A stretch of 64,000 nucleotides of DNA from Stigmatella aurantiaca DW4/3-1 (GTDB taxonomy: Bacteria; Myxococcota; Myxococcia; Myxococcales; Myxococcaceae), in assembly GCF_000165485.1 (NCBI RefSeq), contig NC_014623.1:7272893-7336892 (forward strand), given 5' to 3'. Of the stretch, positions 19,180 to 27,245 are shown one piece after another (position 1 is the stretch's first letter; every line of letters begins with the position of its first letter). The translations under genes were made by a program, and so were the position numbers. The notes below the pieces were generated by a model. That model was not told the origin of the DNA. It did no database searches and saw nothing but the letters and a program-made list of their open reading frames with translations.

Positions 19180-20987
19180 CCGTCACCCCGCGGCGGAACC
19201 TGTCCGATCTGAAACCGCTCCACCACGGCCCGCAGATCCAGCGCGAGGACGAGCAGATCCCCATTGGCGGTGCTCACCTGCTTGGTGGCGTTGAGGCTCT
19301 GCTGGGTGATGCGCAGGATGTCCGCCATGGTGTCGGCGAGCTGATCGGTGCCCGTCTGCTGCTGCTGGGTCGCCAGGGAGATGGAGCGCACCGCGTCCGA
19401 GGTCTGGCTGGCCAGCTCGACGATCTGCTTGAGCGACTCGGTGACGTGCTGCGCCAGCACGGTTCCCGTCTCCGTGGCGCGCACCCCGCCGTCCGTGGCG
19501 GCCACCGCCGCGCGGGAGGCCTCGCGGACCTCCTCGATGAGCCCTTCGATCTCCTTGGTGGACTCGAGCACGTTCTCGGCGAGCCGCCGCATCTCCGCGG
19601 CCACCAGCGAGAAGCCCCGGCCCACCTCGCCTGCCTTCGTCCCCTCCAGCTCCGCGTTGAGCGCCAGCAGGTCCGACTTGTCGGCCACGCCGTTGATGAA
19701 CTCGACGATCTTGCCGATCTGCTGCACCCGCTTGTTCAACCGGTTCACCGCCGAGGCGATGGCCTGGTTGTCGTTGCGCATGCGGCCCATGGAGGCCAGG
19801 AAGGCCTCGGCGCTGCCCTGGCCCGCCTCCGCCGCGGCGAGCGTGCGGTGGGCGATCTCCGACACCGAGCCGGCGTTCTCGGCAATCTGCCGCGCGCTCC
19901 GGGCCAGCTCTTCCGTGGTGGCGCTCGTCTCGTCCAGGGAGCTGGCCTGCTCCGAGGCGCCGGCCTCGTAGCGGCCCGAGGTGGCGAGGATTTCCTCGGT
20001 GGTGGCGCTGATCTGCGCCCCGGCCCGCTGGAGCTGCGAGAGCACATCCGCCAGGTGCGCCCGCATCATCGCGAACGCGGCGGAGACGGCCCACACCTCG
20101 TCCTCGGCGGGGATGAGGTGCGGGGCGGCCAGGTCGCCCGCGGCGATGCGCCGCGCCTCATCGGCCAGTTGGCGGATGGGGCGCCCCAGCAACGTGCCGC
20201 CCAGATACGCGGTGGTCAGCGCCAGCGCGAAGACGAGCAGGCACAGAATCCCGCCCGAGGCGAGGGCATCCATCTGCAACGCCTGGGCACGCTCCGCTTG
20301 GAGCGAAGCGGGAGCGGTGAGCACGCGCTCGTAGGCTTGGTCTGCCAAGGCCGAGGCCAACCGCGAGCAAAACACGGCGGGCGTCACCACGGAGATGACG
20401 GTGAAGAGCACCAACCGTCCCCGGATCTGCGCCCGCTGGGGCATGGCGGCAATCACCTGGGACTGGCTCAGGCCCAGCTCCGTCAGCCAGAGCATCACCT
20501 GGCGCGCCCTCAAGGTCACCAGGCAGTGCACCAGCAACGAGGTGATGGGGCCAAAGAGCACCCCCAGGCCGAAAATGCCCAACCCGGCGCTCCAGCCTCC
20601 CCCGCCCACCACGCCCACCACCGCGCCCAGCAGCGCGGAGCACACCAACCAGCTGAGCAGCGATTTGACGAAGGTGGCGTCCGCCACGCTGGTCGCCTCG
20701 ACCATGGCCCGGGCCAGGCGCTCCTGCGAGGGGGACGCCTCGCCCCGCTCCAGGCTGCGCAGCGCCCGCAGGCGCCGCAACAGCATGGCGACCCCGGTCA
20801 CCGTCGCAATGGCGCACAGCACCGTGCCGAGCCCCACGAACAGGTGGAAGATGCCCGTCAACCGGTTGCCCAGCGTGAGCCAGGCGTAATGGCACGACAG
20901 CGCCACCCCGATGGCCGTGGCCAGGGGCACGGGGGCAATCAGGCGCAGACTGAAGGAGGCCCGCTGGAGGGCTCGGCGCTCGATCAT
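19176..20987 (-). CDS. mcp3B: Membrane methyl-accepting chemotaxis protein
   Basis: 603-residue chemoreceptor. The N-terminal 275 residues are rich in predicted membrane segments (near 15-35, 45-68, 110-160, 190-210 and 240-265) with little periplasmic domain, so it may sense within or at the membrane. A HAMP region follows, then a coiled-coil signalling domain with the hairpin tip DLLALNAELEGTKAGE and GRGFSLVAAEMRRLA. The tip has EGTK where many receptors have EAAR. The C-terminus has no CheR-binding pentapeptide. It is separated from the upstream mcp by four bases and overlaps cheA. Which copy is A or B is guessed from order. Confidence 0.85.
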   Translation of the reverse strand: MIERRALQRASFSLRLIAPVPLATAIGVALSCHYAWLTLGNRLTGIFHLFVGLGTVLCAIATVTGVAMLLRRLRALRSLERGEASPSQERLARAMVEATSVADATFVKSLLSWLVCSALLGAVVGVVGGGGWSAGLGIFGLGVLFGPITSLLVHCLVTLRARQVMLWLTELGLSQSQVIAAMPQRAQIRGRLVLFTVISVVTPAVFCSRLASALADQAYERVLTAPASLQAERAQALQMDALASGGILCLLVFALALTTAYLGGTLLGRPIRQLADEARRIAAGDLAAPHLIPAEDEVWAVSAAFAMMRAHLADVLSQLQRAGAQISATTEEILATSGRYEAGASEQASSLDETSATTEELARSARQIAENAGSVSEIAHRTLAAAEAGQGSAEAFLASMGRMRNDNQAIASAVNRLNKRVQQIGKIVEFINGVADKSDLLALNAELEGTKAGEVGRGFSLVAAEMRRLAENVLESTKEIEGLIEEVREASRAAVAATDGGVRATETGTVLAQHVTESLKQIVELASQTSDAVRSISLATQQQQTGTDQLADTMADILRITQQSLNATKQVSTANGDLLVLALDLRAVVERFQIGQVPPRGDG

Positions 20988-20991
20988 CGGC

Positions 20992-22791
20992 TCACCCCTC
21001 CCGTCCCGCGATGTGGAAGCGGTCCACCACGAGCTTCAAGTCCCTGGCCAACGAGGACAGGTCGCTGTTGGCGGCCACCATCTGCTTGGTCGCCGCGGCG
21101 TTCTGCTCGGTGACCCGCAGGATGTCGCCCATGGCGGCGGCGAGCTGATCGGTGCCCGTCTGCTGCTGCTGGGTCGCCAGGGAGATGGAGCGCACCGCGT
21201 GGGACGTCTGCCGCGCCAGCTCCAGGATGAGGCTCAGGCTCTCATCCACCTGGGCGGCCAGCAGGGTACCCGCGTCCGTCGTCTTCAGCCCCGCCTCCGT
21301 GGCCATCACCGCCGCGTGGGTGGCGTCACGAATCTCCTCGATGAGCTGCTCGATGGTCCGCGTGGAGCGGATGACGTTCTCGGCGAGCCGCCGCATCTCC
21401 GCGGCCACCAGCGAGAAGCCCCGGCCCACCTCGCCCGCCTTCGTCCCCTCCAGCTCCGCGTTGAGCGCCAGCAAGTCCGACTTGTCGGCGATCTCGTTGA
21501 TGAATTCCACCACCTTGCCGATCTGCTGCACCCGCTTGTTGAGCCGCACCACCGCATCGGCGATGGACTGGTTGTCCTCCTTCATCCGCTGCATGGCGGT
21601 GAGGAAGGCGGCCGCGTTGCGCTGGCCGCCCTGGGCGGCCGCGAAGGTGCGCTCGGCAATCCCGGCCACGGACTCGGCGTTGCCGGCGATCTGCTGGGCG
21701 CTCCGGGCCAGCTCCTCCGTGGTGGCGCTCGTCTCGTTCAGGGAGCTGGCCTGCTCATCGGCCCCCGTCTCCTGCTCGCCGGAAGTGGCCACCAACTGCT
21801 CGGTGGTGCTGGAGATCTGCATGCCCGCACGCCGCATCTGCGCCAGCGCCTGGCCCAACTGGGCCTGCATCTGCACGAAGGCGGCCGAGGCCGACCACAT
21901 CTCATCCTCTGCGGGGATGACGCGCGGCGGGCGCAGATCTCCCCGGGCAATCCGGGTGGCATCCTCGGTGATGGCTTGCAGCGGCTCGGCCAGCACAGCG
22001 CCCCCCGCGTACGCCGTGCTCAACACCAGCGCGATGACGAGCGCCGACAGCATCCCCATGGCCAGCCCGCCCTCCCCCCGCGACCGCGCGATCACCGCCG
22101 CCTGCGCCTGGGGCTCCTGCACCTGGACCATCTGCTCCAGCACGCGCACCGAGCGGTGGATGGTCAGATCCAAGATAAAGATGGAGGGGCTGAGCACCGC
22201 GATGGCGGTGAAGAGGACCAGCCGCTGGCGGACCTTCTGGCGCCGGGGCGGCACCGCGGCGATGAACTCCAGCGCCGACAGCCCCTCGTCCGCGATGCGC
22301 TCGGCGGCCTTGCGGCTGCGGCGCACGACCAAGAGGTACACGAGCAGCGCGCTCAGGGGCGCCAGCGACATGCCCACCAAGGCAATGCGCCCCCCCACCC
22401 GCCACGCCACCTCCGCCAGGGGAGGAAAGAGCGCGGCCACCAGCAACACGCCCCCCACCCACCCTTGGAGCGTGAACCAGAAACACCGCTCCGGGAGCGC
22501 CCGCGCCTCCTGGAGTGCCTCGCGCAGGTGATGTTGCTGCGGGGGCAACCGGCCCCGCTCCAGCGCCCACAACACCTTCAGGGCGCGGCGCTCCAGCGAG
22601 GTGACGAGCCCCAGCGCCAGCGCGACGGCCACCCCCACCAGCCCCAGGAAGGGCCCCCAGGCCGGCGGCGCGTCGATGGCGCTCGAGAGCGGCCCGTACA
22701 CCAGCACGAGCACCAGCCCCAGCCCTCCCGCCACCCAGGAGGGCTGCGTCATCCAACGCGCCAGCCCCTTCAAGCTCGGCACCTCACTCAT
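20992..22791 (-). CDS. mcp3A: Membrane methyl-accepting chemotaxis protein
   Basis: 599-residue paralogue of the following receptor, with the same plan: several N-terminal membrane segments, a HAMP region near 270-330 and a signalling domain with the tip DLLALNAELEGTKAGE. The N-terminal halves differ clearly between the two copies, whereas stretches of the signalling-domain DNA are almost identical, suggesting gene conversion. Different input domains with a shared output core would let the pair report different stimuli to one CheA. The start ATG overlaps the stop of the CheW-like gene as ATGA. Confidence 0.85.
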   Translation of the reverse strand: MSEVPSLKGLARWMTQPSWVAGGLGLVLVLVYGPLSSAIDAPPAWGPFLGLVGVAVALALGLVTSLERRALKVLWALERGRLPPQQHHLREALQEARALPERCFWFTLQGWVGGVLLVAALFPPLAEVAWRVGGRIALVGMSLAPLSALLVYLLVVRRSRKAAERIADEGLSALEFIAAVPPRRQKVRQRLVLFTAIAVLSPSIFILDLTIHRSVRVLEQMVQVQEPQAQAAVIARSRGEGGLAMGMLSALVIALVLSTAYAGGAVLAEPLQAITEDATRIARGDLRPPRVIPAEDEMWSASAAFVQMQAQLGQALAQMRRAGMQISSTTEQLVATSGEQETGADEQASSLNETSATTEELARSAQQIAGNAESVAGIAERTFAAAQGGQRNAAAFLTAMQRMKEDNQSIADAVVRLNKRVQQIGKVVEFINEIADKSDLLALNAELEGTKAGEVGRGFSLVAAEMRRLAENVIRSTRTIEQLIEEIRDATHAAVMATEAGLKTTDAGTLLAAQVDESLSLILELARQTSHAVRSISLATQQQQTGTDQLAAAMGDILRVTEQNAAATKQMVAANSDLSSLARDLKLVVDRFHIAGREG

Positions 22792-23162
22792 GCGGCCTCC
22801 TGGGAAGAGCCCGCGAGAAAGTGCTCGAACTCCACCAGGCTCACCAGCGGCCAGAGCAGGCCCCGCACCAGGAGAAACCCCCGGAGGCTTCCTCCCGCGG
22901 CACGGGAGAGCACGGAGGGCAGGTTCAGGACCCGATGGGTCTCGGTGTCGATCTCCAGCGTGTCCACGCCCACCACTTCTCCCGAGCGGGAGAGGAGGAC
23001 CCGGACCGGATTCGAGCTGTCCCCGAAGGCCAGCCCCGCGGACCGCGAGCGCCCGGCGTGCATCGAGGGCAGATCAATCACGGACACGTCCTGGGCCAGG
23101 AACGCGATGCGATCGAGACCGGCATGGCACAACAGGATGCCGGAGACGCGTTGGGCCAACAT
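22788..23162 (-). CDS. Divergent CheW-like protein
   Basis: 124 residues between cheW and mcp, three bases after the cheW stop and overlapping the mcp start. It shares the general CheW pattern of alternating beta strands (ILLCHAGLDRIAFLAQDV, LVRGLLWPLVSLVEF) but lacks much of the usual core and is short. Position and tight spacing make it part of the signalling array. It could be a second coupling protein or an accessory component; the sequence alone is weak. Confidence 0.55.
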   Translation of the reverse strand: MLAQRVSGILLCHAGLDRIAFLAQDVSVIDLPSMHAGRSRSAGLAFGDSSNPVRVLLSRSGEVVGVDTLEIDTETHRVLNLPSVLSRAAGGSLRGFLLVRGLLWPLVSLVEFEHFLAGSSQEAA

Positions 23163-23165
23163 GGC

Positions 23166-23600
23166 TCACGCCCCCTGGCTGAGATAATCGAACAGCCCTT
23201 CGGGCTCGATGACCGCCACATCCCGCTGAGCCCCCTTGGCGGGGCCTCGCAGGTGGACGTGCACACCGCTGGCACCCAGTGGCTCCAAGGAGCCCGTCAC
23301 CGGGGAGACCCCCGCGACGGTGCTGGCGGTCAGCGCCAGGGTGCCGCGCGGCAGGCGGACCAGCACGGCCCGCCGCGTGGACTGGCTGCCCTTGCCCACC
23401 AGCAGGCCGATGTCGACCACCGGGATGACCTCTCCCCGGTGGGCAAACACCCCCAGCAGGTGAGCAGGAGAGCCGGGTACCCGCGTCAGCTCCGGGAAGG
23501 TGACCACCTCCGCCGCGCTCTCCGCAGGCACCGCATACCAGCTACTCCCACATGCAAATACAAGGTAGGACTGTCTCGCTTCAGGCTCGATGAGGCCCAT
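23166..23600 (-). CDS. cheW3: CheW coupling protein
   Basis: 144 residues with typical CheW features: SYLVFACGSSWYAVP at the start, TRVPGSPAHLLGVFAHRGEVIPVVD in the middle and a final beta layer. CheW links receptors to CheA. It is the first che gene after crdB, 21 bp downstream, and starts the tightly packed run of chemosensory genes. Confidence 0.88.
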   Translation of the reverse strand: MGLIEPEARQSYLVFACGSSWYAVPAESAAEVVTFPELTRVPGSPAHLLGVFAHRGEVIPVVDIGLLVGKGSQSTRRAVLVRLPRGTLALTASTVAGVSPVTGSLEPLGASGVHVHLRGPAKGAQRDVAVIEPEGLFDYLSQGA

Positions 23601-23621
23601 CGCGTGACAGCCTACCTCAGA

Positions 23622-24374
23622 TCAGCGCTGGAACTCGACGCGGCGATTCTGAGCCCACGCCTCCTCGTCTGAGGCGCTGTTAAGCGGGCGGGTCTCGCCA
23701 TAGCCCACCGTCGCGAGGCGATTGGCGGGGACGCCCAGGGTGGTCAGGTAGCGCTTCACCGCGGAAGCGCGGCTGTTGGAGAGCTGGAGGTTGTACTCCT
23801 CGGTGCCGCGCTCGTCGGCGTGGCCCTGCAGGGTGATGCGGCCCGAGGAGGCCTTGATGCAGTCGGCCAGCGCCGACAGCCGGCTCTGGGCCTCGGAGGA
23901 CAGCGAGGCCTCGTTGAAGCCAAAGCCCACCGGCTCCCAGTTGCACGCGTCGGCCTGCGCCGTCACGCACTTGCCGCTCTTGCACTCCTGGCCCTCGCCG
24001 CAGTCGCTGCTGCTGGAGCAGGTATCGGACGGGGCCTGGCACCGGCCGCGCTCGCACTTGCCGCCGCTGGGGCACTGGCTGTCCGCCTTGCACTGGGCAT
24101 CAGCGCACTTGCCCACTTCGCAGATCCGCCCCGCGCCACACTGGGTATCGGTGGTGCACTCCGGAGGCTTGGGCACGCACTTGTTGGCCTGGCAGGTGAA
24201 ACCCTCCTTGCAGTTGGCATCCGTGGCACATTCCTGGCACTGGCCCTGAACGCATACCTCGCCCTTCTCCTGGCACTGCTCGTCCTTGTCGCAGTTGGGG
24301 TACGCCTTAGGACAGCCGGTGAGCACAGCCACGGCGAGGGCGAACCCCGCCACCATCGAGATCCGACGCATCAT
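23622..24374 (-). CDS. crdB: OmpA-domain lipoprotein with cysteine-rich repeats (CrdB-like)
   Basis: 250-residue lipoprotein with lipobox LTGC (Cys21). Residues 25-140 consist of about five cysteine-rich repeats of the form C-DxxC-C-C-C, spaced roughly 23-26 residues. The C-terminal 110 residues are an OmpA/Pal-like peptidoglycan-binding domain (GHADERGTEEYN, NRRVEFQR). The ATG is preceded by GGAGTGA. In M. xanthus CrdB is described as a lipoprotein with a peptidoglycan-binding domain at the head of the che3 operon, which is the position here. It may link the receptor array to the cell envelope. Orthology is inferred from domain and gene order. Confidence 0.75.
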   Translation of the reverse strand: MMRRISMVAGFALAVAVLTGCPKAYPNCDKDEQCQEKGEVCVQGQCQECATDANCKEGFTCQANKCVPKPPECTTDTQCGAGRICEVGKCADAQCKADSQCPSGGKCERGRCQAPSDTCSSSSDCGEGQECKSGKCVTAQADACNWEPVGFGFNEASLSSEAQSRLSALADCIKASSGRITLQGHADERGTEEYNLQLSNSRASAVKRYLTTLGVPANRLATVGYGETRPLNSASDEEAWAQNRRVEFQR

Positions 24375-24428
24375 TCACTCCAGAATCCGGTCAATGCCCG
24401 TCTTGGTTCTGACGGGTTCCCCGGCTCG

Positions 24429-24457
24429 CGTGTAGTCGTAGCAAGCCACTGAGTCAA
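24429..24457 (-). promoter_or_regulatory. Candidate promoter of the crdB-che operon
   Basis: On the minus strand TTGACT (24452-24457) and TACACG (24429-24434) are 17 bp apart, in the 204-bp gap between the divergent crdB and crdA. The -35 matches five of six consensus bases, the -10 only three. Transcription would start about 50 bp before crdB. Confidence 0.45.
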
Positions 24458-24578
24458 AGCAATTTGTCCCGGTCAGGATCTTCCCCACCGGGAGCCATGG
24501 GAATCATTGAATCGCCAATCTGTTTCCCGGACAGTGTGGCGCGATGGCTACACCCTCAGGCTATCGAGGTCTCCGCCC

Positions 24579-26084
24579 ATGCCCGCGTCTGTCCTCATCG
24601 TCGATGACGAGAAGAACATCCTGCTCACCCTGAGCCAGTCCCTGCAACTGGCGGGCTACCGCACGGAACTGGCCAGTTCCGGCCAGGTGGCGCTGGATGT
24701 CATCTCCACCCGTCCGGTGGACGCGGTGCTGATGGACGTAAAAATGCCAGACATGGATGGGCTCACGGCGCTCGCCCGCCTTCAAGAGCTGAAGCCTGAG
24801 CTGCCCGTCATCATGATGTCGGGCCATGGCACCATCGACACGGCGGTGAAGGCCACCCAGCTGGGCGCGCGGGACTTCCTGGAGAAGCCCCTGGCGCGGG
24901 ACAAGCTGCTGGTGGCGCTGCGCAACGCGCTCAAGCACCAGGCGGTGATCGAAGAGCTGCAAGAGCTCCGCGCGCAGATGGGCCGCTACGACATGGTGGG
25001 CGGAGGGCCTGGCATGCAGCGCATCTTCTCGCTCATCCAGCGCACCGCCCCGTCCGAGGGCCGCGTGCTCATCACCGGCGAGAACGGCACGGGAAAAGAG
25101 CTCATCGCGCGCGCGCTGCACCAGCACTCGCGGCGCAAGGCGGGGCCTTTCGTGAAGCTCAACTGCGCCGCCGTGCCCCACGAGCTCATCGAGAGCGAGC
25201 TGTTCGGCCACGAGAAGGGGGCCTTCACCGGCGCGGTGAGCGTGCGGCGCGGCAAGTTCGAGCTGGCCCACGAGGGCACCCTCTTCCTCGACGAGATTGG
25301 TGACATGCCCGCCGCCATGCAGGCCAAGCTGCTGCGCGTGCTCCAGGAGGGAGAGCTGGAGCGCGTGGGCGGCACGGAGACCCTCAAGGTGGACGTGCGT
25401 GTCATCGCCGCGACGAACAAGCACCTGGAGAAGGAGATCGCCGCGGGGCACTTCCGCGAGGACCTCTATTACCGCATCAACGTGGTGCAGATTCACTCGC
25501 CCCCCTTGCGAGAGCGGCGCGAGGACTTGCCGGACCTCATCGACACCTTCCTGAAGGAGGCCTGCGCCCGCAACGGGCGCAAGCCGCTGCGGCTCTCCCC
25601 GGAGGCGCTCACGGTCATGGCCTCCTATGCCTATCCGGGCAATGTGCGCGAGCTGCGCAACCTGGTGGAGCGGCTGGCCATCCTCTGCGAGGGCCCCACC
25701 GTCTCCGGCGCGGAGGCCCTGGAGCTCCTGCCCCGGTCCCAGGGGCTCGCCGGGCCCCCAGCCGGAGGGGTGGTGAGTGCCCCGGCGGTGCCCACCGCGG
25801 CCCCGCCCGCCCTTGCCGTCTCCGAGCCCCCCGGTTCCAAGCCCGCCGAGCCCGTTGCCCCCTCGGGCTTCCGGCCCCGGGCAGACCGCACCTTCCGGGA
25901 GCAGGTGGAGGACGCGGAGCGAGAGATCATCCTCCACGCGCTCGCGCACACGCAGGAGAACGTCACCGAGGCCGCGCGATTGCTGGACCTGGAGCGCGGC
26001 CACTTCTACAAGAAGATGAAGGCGCTGGGCTTGCGGCGAAGTGCCGCGGACAAGGAGCCCACGTCCAACCCCAGCGGCGACTGA
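24579..26084 (+). CDS. crdA: NtrC-family sigma-54 response regulator (CrdA-like)
   Basis: 501-residue transcriptional activator. The receiver domain has phosphoacceptor Asp53 (LMDVKMPDMDG). The AAA+ domain shows Walker A GENGTGKE, the sigma-54 contact GAFTGA and Walker B LFLDEIGD. A Pro/Ala linker leads to a Fis-type helix-turn-helix (NVTEAARLLDLERGHFYKKM). The start is the ATG at 24579 with GAGG nine bases upstream; an earlier in-frame start adds 24 atypical residues. It is divergent from crdB and the che genes. In M. xanthus CrdA is the output of the Che3 system and of the kinase CrdS, controlling developmental gene expression. I saw no clear -24/-12 site in front of it. Confidence 0.82.
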   Translation: MPASVLIVDDEKNILLTLSQSLQLAGYRTELASSGQVALDVISTRPVDAVLMDVKMPDMDGLTALARLQELKPELPVIMMSGHGTIDTAVKATQLGARDFLEKPLARDKLLVALRNALKHQAVIEELQELRAQMGRYDMVGGGPGMQRIFSLIQRTAPSEGRVLITGENGTGKELIARALHQHSRRKAGPFVKLNCAAVPHELIESELFGHEKGAFTGAVSVRRGKFELAHEGTLFLDEIGDMPAAMQAKLLRVLQEGELERVGGTETLKVDVRVIAATNKHLEKEIAAGHFREDLYYRINVVQIHSPPLRERREDLPDLIDTFLKEACARNGRKPLRLSPEALTVMASYAYPGNVRELRNLVERLAILCEGPTVSGAEALELLPRSQGLAGPPAGGVVSAPAVPTAAPPALAVSEPPGSKPAEPVAPSGFRPRADRTFREQVEDAEREIILHALAHTQENVTEAARLLDLERGHFYKKMKALGLRRSAADKEPTSNPSGD

Positions 26085-26113
26085 AACCCGCGGGGGCCAC
26101 GAGGAGACACGGA

Positions 26114-26506
26114 ATGCAGGGTCAGCGAGGGGTTGTGGGGTGGACGCTCGTGCGGATCGTCTTCGGGCTGTCGCTCGCGCTGGGGCACGGGCTGCCAAAG
26201 GTGACGGGCAACATGGCGGGCTTCGCCGAGGGGGTGGCAAAGCTGGGCTTCCCCTTCCCGCTCGTCTTCGCCTGGGCCGCGGCGCTCTCGGAGTTGCTGG
26301 GCGGATTGCTGGTCGCGGTGGGGCTCTTCACGCGGCCCGCGGCCACCCTGGGGGCCTTCACCCTGGCGGTCGCGCTCTACCGCCACCGCGTGGACCCCTT
26401 TGGCACGATGGAGAAGGCCCTGCTCTTCTTCTCGGTGATGGTGGCCGTGGTGCTGGCCGGTCCCGGGCCCTGGAGCCTGGACGCCAAGGTGCGCCGGCGG
26501 CTCTGA
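26114..26506 (+). CDS. DoxX family membrane protein
   Basis: 130 residues with four hydrophobic segments (about 10-28, 48-70, 75-92, 100-118) and the DoxX pattern of a Gly-rich first helix (FGLSLALGHGLPK) and PFPLVFAWAAALSELLGGLLVAVGLFT. DoxX proteins are small inner-membrane proteins, some linked to quinone or thiosulfate redox and oxidative stress, but the function here is unknown. The start lies 29 bp after crdA on the same strand, so the two could be co-transcribed. Confidence 0.8.
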   Translation: MQGQRGVVGWTLVRIVFGLSLALGHGLPKVTGNMAGFAEGVAKLGFPFPLVFAWAAALSELLGGLLVAVGLFTRPAATLGAFTLAVALYRHRVDPFGTMEKALLFFSVMVAVVLAGPGPWSLDAKVRRRL

Positions 26507-26513
26507 GCCCGCC

Positions 26514-27191
26514 TCAGGCCGCCGCGGCTCTCTCCAGGCAGGCAGGCACATCCTGGGTGGGCGAGTTCACCAGGCGAGAGACTTCGTAAGCCTCCAGGCT
26601 GTCCTCCTCGAAGGGCACGAGCAGGGGCTGGAGGGCCGCGGGCTCCATCGGCTCCGGACGCAGCCACAGCTCCTGGCCCGCGGAGGTCAGGAGCACGGGC
26701 ATCCGATCATGGATGGGGGCCATCAAGGCATTGGGCCCGGTGGTGAGCAGGGTGCAGGAGCGCACCACCTCGCCCGTCTCGGGCGAGGTCCACTCCTCCC
26801 ACAGGCCGGCCAGGGCCAGGGGCCGCCCATCCTTGCGGCGAAAGAGAAAGGGCGTCTTGGGCTTCGTGGACTGGCGCCATTCGAACCAGCCGTCGATGAG
26901 GGCCAGGCAGCGGCGGCGCTTGAAGGCGGACCGAAAGCTCGGCTTCTCGGCCACCGTTTCGCACCGCGCGTTGATGAGCTTGTTGCCGATGGAGGCATCC
27001 TTGGCCCACGACGGGATGAGCCCCCAACGGTACGCATCCAGCATCCGTTGGCCATCGTTGGGCACCACGGCCATGAGCTGGGTGGGGGCGAGATTGTAGC
27101 GGGGCCGCTCGATCGCGGCGCGCACGCCCAGGAGGGCGAACTCGCGCGCAAGGTCCACGGCCGGGGTCTGGAGGGTCACGCGTCCACACAT
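26514..27191 (-). CDS. yedK: SRAP domain protein (YedK/HMCES)
   Basis: 225 residues beginning MCGRVT; after loss of the initiator Met, Cys2 forms a thiazolidine crosslink with abasic sites in single-stranded DNA, shielding them during replication. Family features present include RYNLAPTQ, WGLIPSWAKD, NARCETVAEKPSFR and CLALIDGWFEW. Length is normal for the family. It faces the DoxX gene with seven bases between the stops. No LexA-like operator is obvious in front of it. Confidence 0.9.
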   Translation of the reverse strand: MCGRVTLQTPAVDLAREFALLGVRAAIERPRYNLAPTQLMAVVPNDGQRMLDAYRWGLIPSWAKDASIGNKLINARCETVAEKPSFRSAFKRRRCLALIDGWFEWRQSTKPKTPFLFRRKDGRPLALAGLWEEWTSPETGEVVRSCTLLTTGPNALMAPIHDRMPVLLTSAGQELWLRPEPMEPAALQPLLVPFEEDSLEAYEVSRLVNSPTQDVPACLERAAAA

Positions 27192-27245
27192 GGGCTCAGT
27201 ATCGCCGCGCGGTGCAACTCCACCAACTCCTGACCGGGGGGCGGC

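Noticed and set aside
24480-24578. Sigma-54 promoter in front of crdA
   Set aside because: No GG-N10-GC element with good flanks was found on the plus strand.
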